Positions 9,082 to 15,916 of a DNA stretch of 64,000 bases are shown piece after piece. Below the pieces are notes generated by a model. The model was not told the DNA's origin, did no database searches, and saw only the letters and a list, made by a program, of their open reading frames with translations. How positions within the stretch are numbered: the first letter of the stretch is position 1; the number at the start of each line of letters is the position of its first letter. This stretch comes from Flavobacteriaceae bacterium. Its GTDB lineage: Bacteria; Bacteroidota; Bacteroidia; Flavobacteriales; Flavobacteriaceae. The DNA lies in the NCBI GenBank assembly GCA_014075215.1, contig CP046177.1:2542501-2606500 (forward strand), in the 5' to 3' direction. The position numbers were made by a program, and so were the translations under genes.

Positions 9082-10550
9082 ATTTCAATTAGTTGTAATG
9101 CTATTTCTTCTAATGTTTCAATGTTTTTACTAATAACTTCTTTGCTGATGACTGTGTGTATTGGCATAAATTTATTAATAAAAGTGTCTAATGTATTCTC
9201 GTTGAAATTTCTTTTTCTCAATATTTCTCCAATTTTCTTTTTCTTCAAAAACAAACGCAATTCTTGTTTTAGTCCACGACCAAGTACAATCATTGTGCTG
9301 CTGTATGTGGTTTTTGATTTTAGAACTGGGTTTAAAATATCGTCAATTTTGCTATCAGGTAAATTATGATAATACAATTTTAAAATTGCTCTTAAATCGT
9401 TTTTATACATTGGAAACTTTCTAAATCCACTACCGTAAGATGCTAAAGTATTTGGCAACACTTTTAAACCGTTTTCTTTTAATTTTTGATAAAGTTGTTC
9501 GTCTCCAAACTTGTTGCGCAAATCACATATGATTTGTTTCCAAAAATTAGAGTGTTTTTCTACTATTCCAAAAATATCAGGCTCGGTTTCAACAGCAACT
9601 TGATAAAGGTTATCGGCTAATTGTTCTTTTGGATAAATTCTAATTTTGTCTCCTACTTTGATTTTATAGGACTTTATCAAATCTCCTTTATTTGTAAATA
9701 CTGTATCATTGCTTTCTAACAGCAAATCGGTTTTAGTTGTTGTTATTTTGTAAATCAGTTTTTCTTCAATTTCATTCAGCAATAAATCACATTCTTCTTT
9801 ATATCCATCATAAGCCTTGTTGTTCATTTCGTCCAATCTACAAACAATGCCGTTTATTGTGAAACTGATGTCAGTAACATTATTTCTAGTTTCTTTATAT
9901 TCAATACCACAAATATTAAAACGGTCGGTTGATTTGATTTCAGTTTCAATCAGTTTTTTCCTTTGGTCAAGATATTTGTGATATAAGTTCTTTTCCTGTT
10001 TATAGACAATCAATCTAATTTCATTATCTAAATTGTAGAGATAATCAAAATCTTTTTGTCCGTTGAATGAATAAAAAACCAAAATCTTGTTTTGAATATC
10101 TATTCTTTTCAGATTTGAAAAAGGTATTGTTTCAACCCTTCTGTTTTTGATATTTTGACTTATGAAATCCAAATCGTTGTTGTCAACTACTACAATTGTT
10201 CTTTTATCGCTTTGATTCAAGAAGTCAAATAAAACTTGTTGTTTTGGCTGTTTTTCTTTAATTAGTTGAAGTAAGCTAATCAGTTCAGTTTTTGGATTAT
10301 TGTCTTTGAGATAATCTATTGTATATCCTCCTGCATTATCTAATTCTTTTTCTAATTCTTTGTTGATGTTAAGCCTGTTTATGAGATTTTCAATAGTTTC
10401 AATTTGAATAGCATTTAAACCAATTCGTAATATGTTTCCGTAGGATTTTAAATCAAAACCAAACTCTGAATGGACATATTGTACTTTCACATCAAGATTT
10501 TTGATACGCTCTTCTATTTCGTTGTTTGGTATGTTTCGGAAATTAATCAT
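9078..10550 (-). CDS. Unassigned defence-island protein, possible C-terminal half of a DrmE-like protein
   Basis: The 490-residue product has no signal peptide, membrane segment or catalytic motif that I can name. The middle (about 110-200) alternates strands and helices like a Rossmann or helicase-type fold (RTIVVVDNNDLDFI, KILVFYSF); the C-terminal third is basic (NTLASYGSGFRKFP, IVLGRGLKQELRLFLKKKK). It overlaps both neighbours by 4 bp. In class 2 DISARM a large gene, drmE, precedes drmA; this gene plus the one before it add up to about 790 residues in that position. That position and combined size are the basis for the DrmE suggestion, not a motif match. It could equally be a new DrmAB partner. 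Confidence 0.45.
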   Translation of the reverse strand: MINFRNIPNNEIEERIKNLDVKVQYVHSEFGFDLKSYGNILRIGLNAIQIETIENLINRLNINKELEKELDNAGGYTIDYLKDNNPKTELISLLQLIKEKQPKQQVLFDFLNQSDKRTIVVVDNNDLDFISQNIKNRRVETIPFSNLKRIDIQNKILVFYSFNGQKDFDYLYNLDNEIRLIVYKQEKNLYHKYLDQRKKLIETEIKSTDRFNICGIEYKETRNNVTDISFTINGIVCRLDEMNNKAYDGYKEECDLLLNEIEEKLIYKITTTKTDLLLESNDTVFTNKGDLIKSYKIKVGDKIRIYPKEQLADNLYQVAVETEPDIFGIVEKHSNFWKQIICDLRNKFGDEQLYQKLKENGLKVLPNTLASYGSGFRKFPMYKNDLRAILKLYYHNLPDSKIDDILNPVLKSKTTYSSTMIVLGRGLKQELRLFLKKKKIGEILRKRNFNENTLDTFINKFMPIHTVISKEVISKNIETLEEIALQLIEI

Positions 10551-11443
10551 AGGGCATCTACAATTTTAATCTCTTCCTTAAACCAATTCCAACAAGAAAT
10601 AATCTCATTTTTTAAAGGCGAATAACTGTTCGACATAACTATCAAATTGAACCCAAATCTAGCTTTGTCCTGAAGTATTTGTTCAATTTTATCTGCTTCG
10701 GTATCAAAGACAATAACTGTCTTTATTTTTTCTTCTTTTAAAAGAATTTGTTGATAACAAACCTCATATTTTGGTGTAAAAAAGGCTAAACAATCTTGTA
10801 AAGCAGGAATTGATTTGATTGTAGAAGTATAACTTTCTTCTCTTGGATTTGGCAAATAGGCACAAGGAATTTTGTTTTTATCGGGCAAAGCATCCCAAAG
10901 AGGTTTTTTGGCTATGAAAACGGTTTTTTTTTCAAAATTGGTAGGTGTAAAATCTATTTCTATTCCACCATTGAGGTCATAAAAATACTTTGTGTAGCCT
11001 TTTAATTGCCTTGAACCTTTTTTTATTGGTATAAACTTTTTTACTAGACTGTCGTAATTCAAGTTTAATTCGGCTTTATTTCGACCTTTAGTGCTTTCAA
11101 TTGTGTAATTACCATTAACGATATGTTTTATGACGTAATCATGCTTCTTTCCATCTTTGTATTGTCGTTTATCTCTTAATTTGATTCCTAGTTTTAGGAA
11201 TGGCAAGTCATAGTGATTTAGAAAAATATCATTAGCAAATTCAATAAATAGTTGTTTCCCTATTTCAAGGATAGTTTCTTTTGAATTTTGAAAGTTAATA
11301 TGGATAGGTTGGTTTTTTCGATAAAAGGCTAAAATGAATTTTATAGAAAGACAAGCAGTATTTGAATCAGGAATATTTAGAGTATTTATATGCTCATATT
11401 TGTTCCATAATGTTTGATAATATTCTTCGTTTAAAATTGTCAT
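10547..11443 (-). CDS. Unassigned first gene of the defence operon, possible N-terminal half of a DrmE-like protein
   Basis: The 298-residue product is soluble and unfamiliar. Visible features are a central motif AKKPLWDALPDKNKIPCAYL followed by NPREE, and a C-terminal Rossmann-like stretch (KIKTVIVFDTEADKIEQIL, FNLIVMSN). The promoter at 11468-11501 lies just upstream, making this the first gene. The stop overlaps the next start as ATGA, which suggests two coupled genes rather than a sequencing frameshift. The pair may represent a naturally split DrmE (weak inference from order: X-Y-drmA-drmB). It has no resemblance to methyltransferases, so it does not supply the missing modification function. 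Confidence 0.42.
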   Translation of the reverse strand: MTILNEEYYQTLWNKYEHINTLNIPDSNTACLSIKFILAFYRKNQPIHINFQNSKETILEIGKQLFIEFANDIFLNHYDLPFLKLGIKLRDKRQYKDGKKHDYVIKHIVNGNYTIESTKGRNKAELNLNYDSLVKKFIPIKKGSRQLKGYTKYFYDLNGGIEIDFTPTNFEKKTVFIAKKPLWDALPDKNKIPCAYLPNPREESYTSTIKSIPALQDCLAFFTPKYEVCYQQILLKEEKIKTVIVFDTEADKIEQILQDKARFGFNLIVMSNSYSPLKNEIISCWNWFKEEIKIVDAL

Positions 11444-11467
11444 TTTTCAAAATACCTCTCTTACTTA

Positions 11468-11501
11468 CAAATATATTGTTTTTTTTGTCGAGCGTTGGCA
11501 A
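11468..11501 (-). promoter_or_regulatory. Predicted promoter of the defence operon
   Basis: On the minus strand a TTG (11499-11501) and TATATTTG (11468-11475) are separated by 23 nt, fitting the Bacteroidota pattern TTG-N17-23-TAnnTTTG. It lies about 25 nt before the first gene's start and inside the island, so the operon carries its own promoter. Confidence 0.65.
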
Positions 11502-11580
11502 AAAACAGCTCTTTTGGTTTTTTCTGCGTTGGCTTGTGTGTCGTCAAAAACCAAATGTGCTGTTTGTGCGGCTGGCTTTT

Positions 11581-11592
11581 CAGCTTACAACA
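11581..11592 (-). repeat. Right-edge terminal repeat of the defence island
   Basis: The minus strand reads TGTTGTAAGCTG, an exact inverted copy of 3402-3413. The flanking 11490-11580 is noncoding and shares GCGTTGGC words with the left edge. Permease coding sequence resumes directly to the right. Confidence 0.55.
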
Positions 11593-11593
11593 C

Positions 11594-11665
11594 ATTAATA
11601 ACACAGGATATCTTCCATCTAGAAAAGCATCTAAAGTAGACCCTGTAGCCATATTAAGAGGATAA
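11594..11665 (+). pseudogene. MacB/FtsX-type permease, C-terminal end
   Basis: The last codons read GYLPSRKASKVDPVAILRG and stop. This is the conserved tail of FtsX/MacB/LolC permeases (PxRKAxKxDPVxALR) and is the missing end of the fragment at 2989-3297. It sits 11 bp before the ATPase gene, as expected for one operon. Confidence 0.85.
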
Positions 11666-11676
11666 AATATAAATCA

Positions 11677-12348
11677 ATGAAAGCAATTTCTATAAAAAAT
11701 ATAAACAAATACTTTTACGACCCAGTAGAGTTTCAAGTATTAAAGGACATTTCTTTTGATGTACATAAAGGAGAATTCGTGTCGATTATTGGAAAATCTG
11801 GGTCGGGTAAATCTACCTTATTGTATTTATTATCTACCATGGATACACAATACAATGGTACTATTTCTATAAATGATACCCAAGTAACAGGCTTATCGCA
11901 AAACCAACTAGCAAAATTTCGTAATGAGCATATTGGTTTTGTTTTTCAGTTTCATTTTTTATTACCTGAGTTTACTACTTTAGATAATGTGATGTTACCT
12001 GCTTTAAAACTCAATAAAAGACCTAAAGCAGAGATTGAAGCAGAAGCCATTGAGTTATTACAATTACTTGGACTTAAAGGTAACGAACACAAAAAAGCCT
12101 CTAAAATATCGGGTGGTCAACAACAACGGGTAGCCATTGCAAGAGCATTGATTAATTCGCCATCTATTATTATGGGAGATGAACCTACAGGGAATTTGGA
12201 TTCTAAAAATACAAAGATTGTTTTTGATGTGTTTCGAGAATTGGCAAAAGAGCGAGGACAAACCATTATAGCCGTTACCCACGATGGTGAATTTGCTGCC
12301 AATTGCGACCGTATTATTGAACTTTCGGATGGGAGGTTGATTTCTTGA
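11677..12348 (+). CDS. ABC transporter ATP-binding protein, LolD/MacB type
   Basis: The 223-residue product is a complete single-domain ATPase: Walker A GKSGSGKST (about residues 41-49), Q-loop FVFQFHFLLPEFT, signature SGGQQQRVAIARAL, Walker B IIMGDEPTGNLD and the H-loop VTHDGE. The FQFHFLLPEFT stretch and size place it with LolD/MacB/FtsE-type ATPases that drive FtsX-family permeases. It was the last gene of the export operon, but its permease is broken by the defence island and the TolC partner by IS3, so it is probably an orphan unless it can serve another permease. No damage is seen in the gene itself. Confidence 0.93.
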   Translation: MKAISIKNINKYFYDPVEFQVLKDISFDVHKGEFVSIIGKSGSGKSTLLYLLSTMDTQYNGTISINDTQVTGLSQNQLAKFRNEHIGFVFQFHFLLPEFTTLDNVMLPALKLNKRPKAEIEAEAIELLQLLGLKGNEHKKASKISGGQQQRVAIARALINSPSIIMGDEPTGNLDSKNTKIVFDVFRELAKERGQTIIAVTHDGEFAANCDRIIELSDGRLIS

Positions 12349-12458
12349 TGAAAGTATTTTTCGACCTCATCAACCAAAATTCGACTTCATGAATTACGAT
12401 TTAAAAAGAACCAAGCCATAAGATAGTTTTGTGTGTTATATATAATAATTTAATAAAA

Positions 12459-13160
12459 ATGAAAAATTTTAAAACACACTATTTATTAATTCTATGTACA
12501 TTATTTTTAGTAACATCCTGTAGTAATGATGATGATGACGGAGATGTTTTCCTAGGAGAATCAAGTACAACTATTGAAGTACCCAATACTGCCATTGTTG
12601 ACAAACAAGCGGACTATATTTTAGCTGTAAAACAAAATCAAGCACAATTATATCAAAATATTGAAGATGAATTTAGATTTGGTGAAAATATAGCAACCTC
12701 TATAAGTGAAGAACTAGACCATGGAAGGATAGAAACCCGAAAATGCAGTGTTATGACAAACTTTCAATGTATTCCACCGGATAATAAATGGGATAGTCTT
12801 ACTGCTATTGTTAAAATAGAAAGCAAGCGTGAATTTAAAAACTCTGATAAACCAATAGAAACAGCTACACGCTATTATATATCTAACACAAAGGCTAAGC
12901 CTAAAGATTTTCAAAAAGCCATACGTTCACATTGGGGTATTGAAAATAAACTGCATTGGACCTTAGATGTTGCATTCGAAGAAGATGCTTCTAGAAAAAG
13001 AAAAGATAATGCTGCGCAAAACTTTTCTATTCTAAACAAAATTGCGCTTAATCTTTTTAAAAATGAAAAAGCATCTAAGGTTGGTGTCAAAAGTAGAAGA
13101 TTAAAGGCTGGATGGGATAATCATTACCTCATTAAAGTGCTAAATCTTATGAAAGTTTAA
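12459..13160 (+). pseudogene. Chimeric frame: lipoprotein N-terminus fused to ISAs1-family transposase C-terminus
   Basis: The first ~45 residues are a Bacteroidota lipoprotein start (MKNFKTHYLLILCTLFLVTS, lipobox LVTSC, then an Asp-rich tether SNDDDDGD). From about residue 58 the sequence is instead the C-terminal half of an ISAs1/H-repeat transposase (KQADYILAVKQNQAQLYQNI, HWGIENKLHWTLDVAFEEDA). The join is in frame and leaves a 233-residue open frame. The transposase N-terminal half and its first catalytic residues are absent, so it cannot be a transposase, and a lipoprotein of this composition is implausible. Read as the scar of an ISAs1 insertion followed by deletion. The start at 12459 is preferred over one ten codons earlier because it gives the signal peptide. 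Confidence 0.75.
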
Positions 13161-13189
13161 TGCGTTTGCCCTGGCACTGAGCTAATGGC

Positions 13190-13291
13190 TTACAACTGAG
13201 GCGATGATTGCCCGAACAAAGCAAACGGCGTGCTTGCCATTAATGCAATTCCTGTTAAACTTGCGGTTGATAAAAATGAACGACGTTTCAT
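13190..13291 (-). pseudogene. Tat-signal peptide stub of a lost secreted protein
   Basis: A 33-codon frame reads MKRRSFLSTASLTGIALMAS and ends TPFALFGQSSPQL before a stop. This is a twin-arginine type signal (RRSFLST) plus hydrophobic core and cleavage region with nothing behind it. In Bacteroidota such starts are common on Gfo/Idh/MocA oxidoreductases and sugar isomerases, but the identity of the lost body cannot be told. Confidence 0.55.
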
Positions 13292-13311
13292 AGTAAGAGG
13301 TTTATTTATTA

Positions 13312-13496
13312 AAACCCGTTGTGCATTTTGAACTAAAAAGTAAATTTAAACGTCAGTTCGAGTGATTTTGAGCTACGAAAAATAGTATCGAGAACATATT
13401 TAGAGCAAAAATTCTATTCTCGATACAAATTTTTCTCATTTTCAATCGAAAAATTTACTCGAATTGACGAATTTTATCAAAATGCACAACGGGTTT
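13312..13496. repeat. Long imperfect palindrome, 185 bp
   Basis: The outer arms are a perfect 20-bp inverted repeat, AAACCCGTTGTGCATTTTGA at 13312-13331 and its complement at 13477-13496. Inside, CGTCAGTTCGAGT... (from 13353) pairs with ...TCGAATTGACG (to 13470), and TATCGAGAA pairs with TTCTCGATA near the centre. The whole block can fold into one long hairpin. Similar palindromes ending in CGAACTGACG occur between genes in many Flavobacteriaceae as far as I recall; a MITE-like or REP-like origin is likely. Confidence 0.6.
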
Positions 13497-13722
13497 ATTA
13501 AAATTTAATTCAAACGATCCCTGGAAAAATTTCCGGAATATGTTAACATATATACAATTATTTTTATTACAAATGGCTGCAAAATCCAATAACATCGTTG
13601 TCAAATAAAACCTTTCCTCAACGTAACTATGGCTACGTCTGCGGAATATTTTACTTTCCGCCTTGTTCTTGAATTTTTCGCTCATTTTCATTGACTAAAT
13701 CAGTTTTTAGAGGTGCCCATAA
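13497..13722 (-). other. Debris between gene remnants; weak 78-codon frame
   Basis: A minus-strand frame (13455-13691, MKMSEKFKNKAESKIFRRRS...) crosses into the palindrome and resembles no family I know. It has no clear start signal. It may be part of a repeat or a decayed insertion rather than a gene. Confidence 0.25.
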
Positions 13723-13827
13723 GTTAATCTGGATTGGATTTTTACTACCGGTTTTATCGGAGATTTAGCAGGTAGAGGAATTGCCAAACTTATTACCAAA
13801 TACGGAAGTAAGAATGTAAAAAAGTAA
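13723..13827 (+). pseudogene. 3' remnant of an unidentified gene upstream of ilvE
   Basis: The frame VNLDWIFTTGFIGDL continues AGRGIAKLITKYGSKNVKK and stops 64 bp before ilvE. It has the composition of a genuine C-terminus (hydrophobic helix then basic tail) but begins directly after a stop, so the 5' part is gone. Family unknown. Confidence 0.4.
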
Positions 13828-13891
13828 TCATTATAAGGGATAAAGAACAGTAAATTTTATACCTTCGCGCAAGCAAAAAAATGATGGATAT

Positions 13892-14941
13892 ATGGGTATT
13901 AAAATAGAAAAAATAACGGTCTCGAAAATAAATTCGATAGATTTTAACCACTTGCCGTTTGGTAAAGTTTTTACAGATCATATGTTTGAGTGCGATTTTG
14001 TTGACGGGAAATGGCAGCAACCGTTAATCAAACCTTACGGCCCGTTACAATTAGATCCATCTGCAAGAGTTTTTCACTATGGACAGGCTGTTTTTGAAGG
14101 AATGAAAGCTTATAAAGATGATCATGGCGCTATTTTTTTGTTTCGACCGCAGGAGAATTTTTTGCGTATAAATATATCTTCAAAAAGATTGGCAATTCCG
14201 GAATTTCCCGAAACCTATTTTTTTGAGGGATTAAGGACCTTATTGCAGTTGGAAAAAGACTGGATCAAAAAAGGACGCGGAAATTCGTTATATATCAGGC
14301 CTTTGGTAATTGCAACGGAAAGCGCAATTTCTGCTTCTCCCTCTAATGCCTATAAGTTTATGATCATTTGTTCTCCGGCTCAGTCTTATTATGAAGAAGA
14401 AGTACGTGTTTTGTTCTCGGAAAAATACAGTCGTTCTGCTGACGGTGGTATTGGATTTGCAAAAGCAGCAGGAAACTATAGCACACAGTTCTACCCGACA
14501 AATCTGGCTAATAAAGAGGGTTTTCAGCAGATCGTCTGGACAGATGCAAGCACACATAAATATGTGGAAGAAGCGGGAACCATGAACATTTTTTTTAGGA
14601 TCAACGATCTACTGATCACTCCGCCTGTTAGCGACAGGATCTTAGACGGGGTTACCAGAAAATCAGTGATTCAATTGGCAAAAGACAACGATATGGAAAT
14701 TGAGATTCGAAAAGTTTCCGTATCAGAAATTAAAGAAGCTGCTAAAAGCGGCAGTTTAAAAGAAATTTTCGGTTCCGGAACTGCAGCGGTGATCAACCCG
14801 ATCGTAGGTTTTAAACATGGAGAAGAAACATTTGAATTATTTAAAACAGAAGATTCGTATGCTCGTTTTTTTAAGCAAAAATTAACGGATATTCAATATA
14901 ATACGGGTAGTGATATTCACAGTTGGCGATATAAAATATAA
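13892..14941 (+). CDS. ilvE: Branched-chain amino acid aminotransferase
   Basis: The 349-residue product is a fold-type IV PLP aminotransferase of the long, eukaryote-like BCAT class. Visible landmarks are GQAVFEGMKAY (about 64-74), RPQENFLRINISSKRL, the PLP lysine K191 in GGIGFAKAAGNY, the EEAGTMNIFF strand, and GSGTAAVINPI near residue 288 for phosphate binding. It makes or degrades leucine, isoleucine and valine with 2-oxoglutarate/glutamate. Length is normal for the class. It stands alone; the remnant upstream shows its original neighbour was lost. Confidence 0.95.
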   Translation: MGIKIEKITVSKINSIDFNHLPFGKVFTDHMFECDFVDGKWQQPLIKPYGPLQLDPSARVFHYGQAVFEGMKAYKDDHGAIFLFRPQENFLRINISSKRLAIPEFPETYFFEGLRTLLQLEKDWIKKGRGNSLYIRPLVIATESAISASPSNAYKFMIICSPAQSYYEEEVRVLFSEKYSRSADGGIGFAKAAGNYSTQFYPTNLANKEGFQQIVWTDASTHKYVEEAGTMNIFFRINDLLITPPVSDRILDGVTRKSVIQLAKDNDMEIEIRKVSVSEIKEAAKSGSLKEIFGSGTAAVINPIVGFKHGEETFELFKTEDSYARFFKQKLTDIQYNTGSDIHSWRYKI

Positions 14942-14996
14942 GCTGCAAAATCAAGCTCCTGTATTTTACTGATTTTTCAAATATCTTTTCCGAATA

Positions 14997-15458
14997 TCAA
15001 TCTTTTGCGGTTTCTACCAATTGCTTGTCCTGATTGATTTCCCACTCGTTCTTAATACCGTCTCCATCCCAATCTTCCACAGCAGTAGCCCTGGCTTTAA
15101 AAGCGGTTTTGGACGCCTCTAAAATTTGATACGTATAATAGGCAGTACCACCTTCCTCAGATGTTTTGGGAGCAATAAAATCTAACTTGTCCAAATCATT
15201 GGCATAACTATTATGCATAAAGCGGTAGGTGCTCTGAAAGCTTTCTATGGTAATTAAATTTTGTTTTGCTTCTATACTTTTTGCATTGTTAATAACACCT
15301 GTAAAAGTAGGCATGGCAATTAAAATCAGAATACCGATAATGACGAGGACTACTAAGAGTTCCTGTAAATTATACGCAGGTATTTTCTTTTTTAGAAATT
15401 TCACAGCACTGAAAGATATACGTAAATAAGTATCCGGTTTTTTATACAATGCCCTCAT
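14997..15458 (-). CDS. Major pseudopilin, GspG-like
   Basis: The 153-residue product has a class III prepilin signal: a basic leader ending KKKIPA, cleavage before Y29, then YNLQELLVVLVIIGILILIA with the conserved Glu at mature position 5 (E33). The C-terminal domain carries an EF-hand-like loop DWDGDGIKNEWE (D129, D131, D133, E140), like the calcium site of GspG major pseudopilins. It would assemble at the inner membrane into the pseudopilus of the secretion system encoded on the opposite strand from 15548. A shorter leader from a GTG at codon 19 is possible. It is transcribed divergently from the rest of the system. Confidence 0.82.
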   Translation of the reverse strand: MRALYKKPDTYLRISFSAVKFLKKKIPAYNLQELLVVLVIIGILILIAMPTFTGVINNAKSIEAKQNLITIESFQSTYRFMHNSYANDLDKLDFIAPKTSEEGGTAYYTYQILEASKTAFKARATAVEDWDGDGIKNEWEINQDKQLVETAKD

Positions 15459-15547
15459 AACATTTTTTATTTCTTACTATTTATAAAAATCTTTGTACCC
15501 AAATGTACTAAAAAATAAAATATTTTGTTACTTTTATGCAATAATTT

Positions 15548-15910
15548 ATGTTTGTTGTGAAAAAAATAATTTTCATACTAATGCTCACAGCACTGTTTAC
15601 TACCTGTGAAGCTATTCTCGTAGAAGATATTTCCAACCAAAGAGTAGAAATTTTGGCTCCGGCCGAAGGTACGCAACTTGCTACGGGGACAATTACACTA
15701 AACTGGCAAACCTTGAGTAATGCCAATTCGTATCATGTACAGATCGCTACACCTGGTTTTACTAATGCAACTCAAATACTATTGGATACCACCGTAACGG
15801 AAAACAGAACTTCCATAGCACTCACTACAGGTACTTACCAGTGGCGAGTAAGGGCCTCTAATACAGCATACGCAACCGAATATACAACCATTAACTTCTC
15901 TGTAAACTGA
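15548..15910 (+). CDS. Small lipoprotein with fibronectin III-like domain, secretion operon
   Basis: The 120-residue product has a lipoprotein signal (IIFILMLTALFTTC, lipidated Cys at residue 20) followed by one ~85-residue beta-sandwich of fibronectin III type (LNWQTLSNANSYHVQIA, GTYQWRVRASN). It is the first gene of the secretin operon, six bases before gspD. The position and outer-membrane lipidation suggest a pilotin- or secretin-associated role, but FN3-like pilotins are not a family I recognise, so this is inference. Confidence 0.7.
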   Translation: MFVVKKIIFILMLTALFTTCEAILVEDISNQRVEILAPAEGTQLATGTITLNWQTLSNANSYHVQIATPGFTNATQILLDTTVTENRTSIALTTGTYQWRVRASNTAYATEYTTINFSVN

Positions 15911-15916
15911 AAAAAA

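Larger units (their letters stand above)
3298..11593. mobile_element. DISARM-like defence island inserted in an ABC permease gene
   Basis: About 8.3 kb lies between two halves of one permease gene (left half ends at 3297, right half resumes at about 11594). Inside, four minus-strand genes overlap head to tail (11443 to 3558). The edges hold noncoding repeats: an imperfect ~95 bp hairpin at 3299-3392, and a 12-bp inverted repeat TGTTGTAAGCTG at 3402-3413 and, inverted, at 11581-11592. Both edge regions also repeat GCGTTGGC-type words. There is no integrase or transposase inside and I could not define a target duplication, so the mode of insertion is unknown. The clean interruption of a neighbouring gene shows horizontal gain. 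Confidence 0.75.

Noticed and set aside
10547..10550. Sequencing frameshift splitting one large gene before drmA
   Set aside because: The junction is a regular ATGA stop/start overlap, as between the next pair of genes, which favours two real genes.
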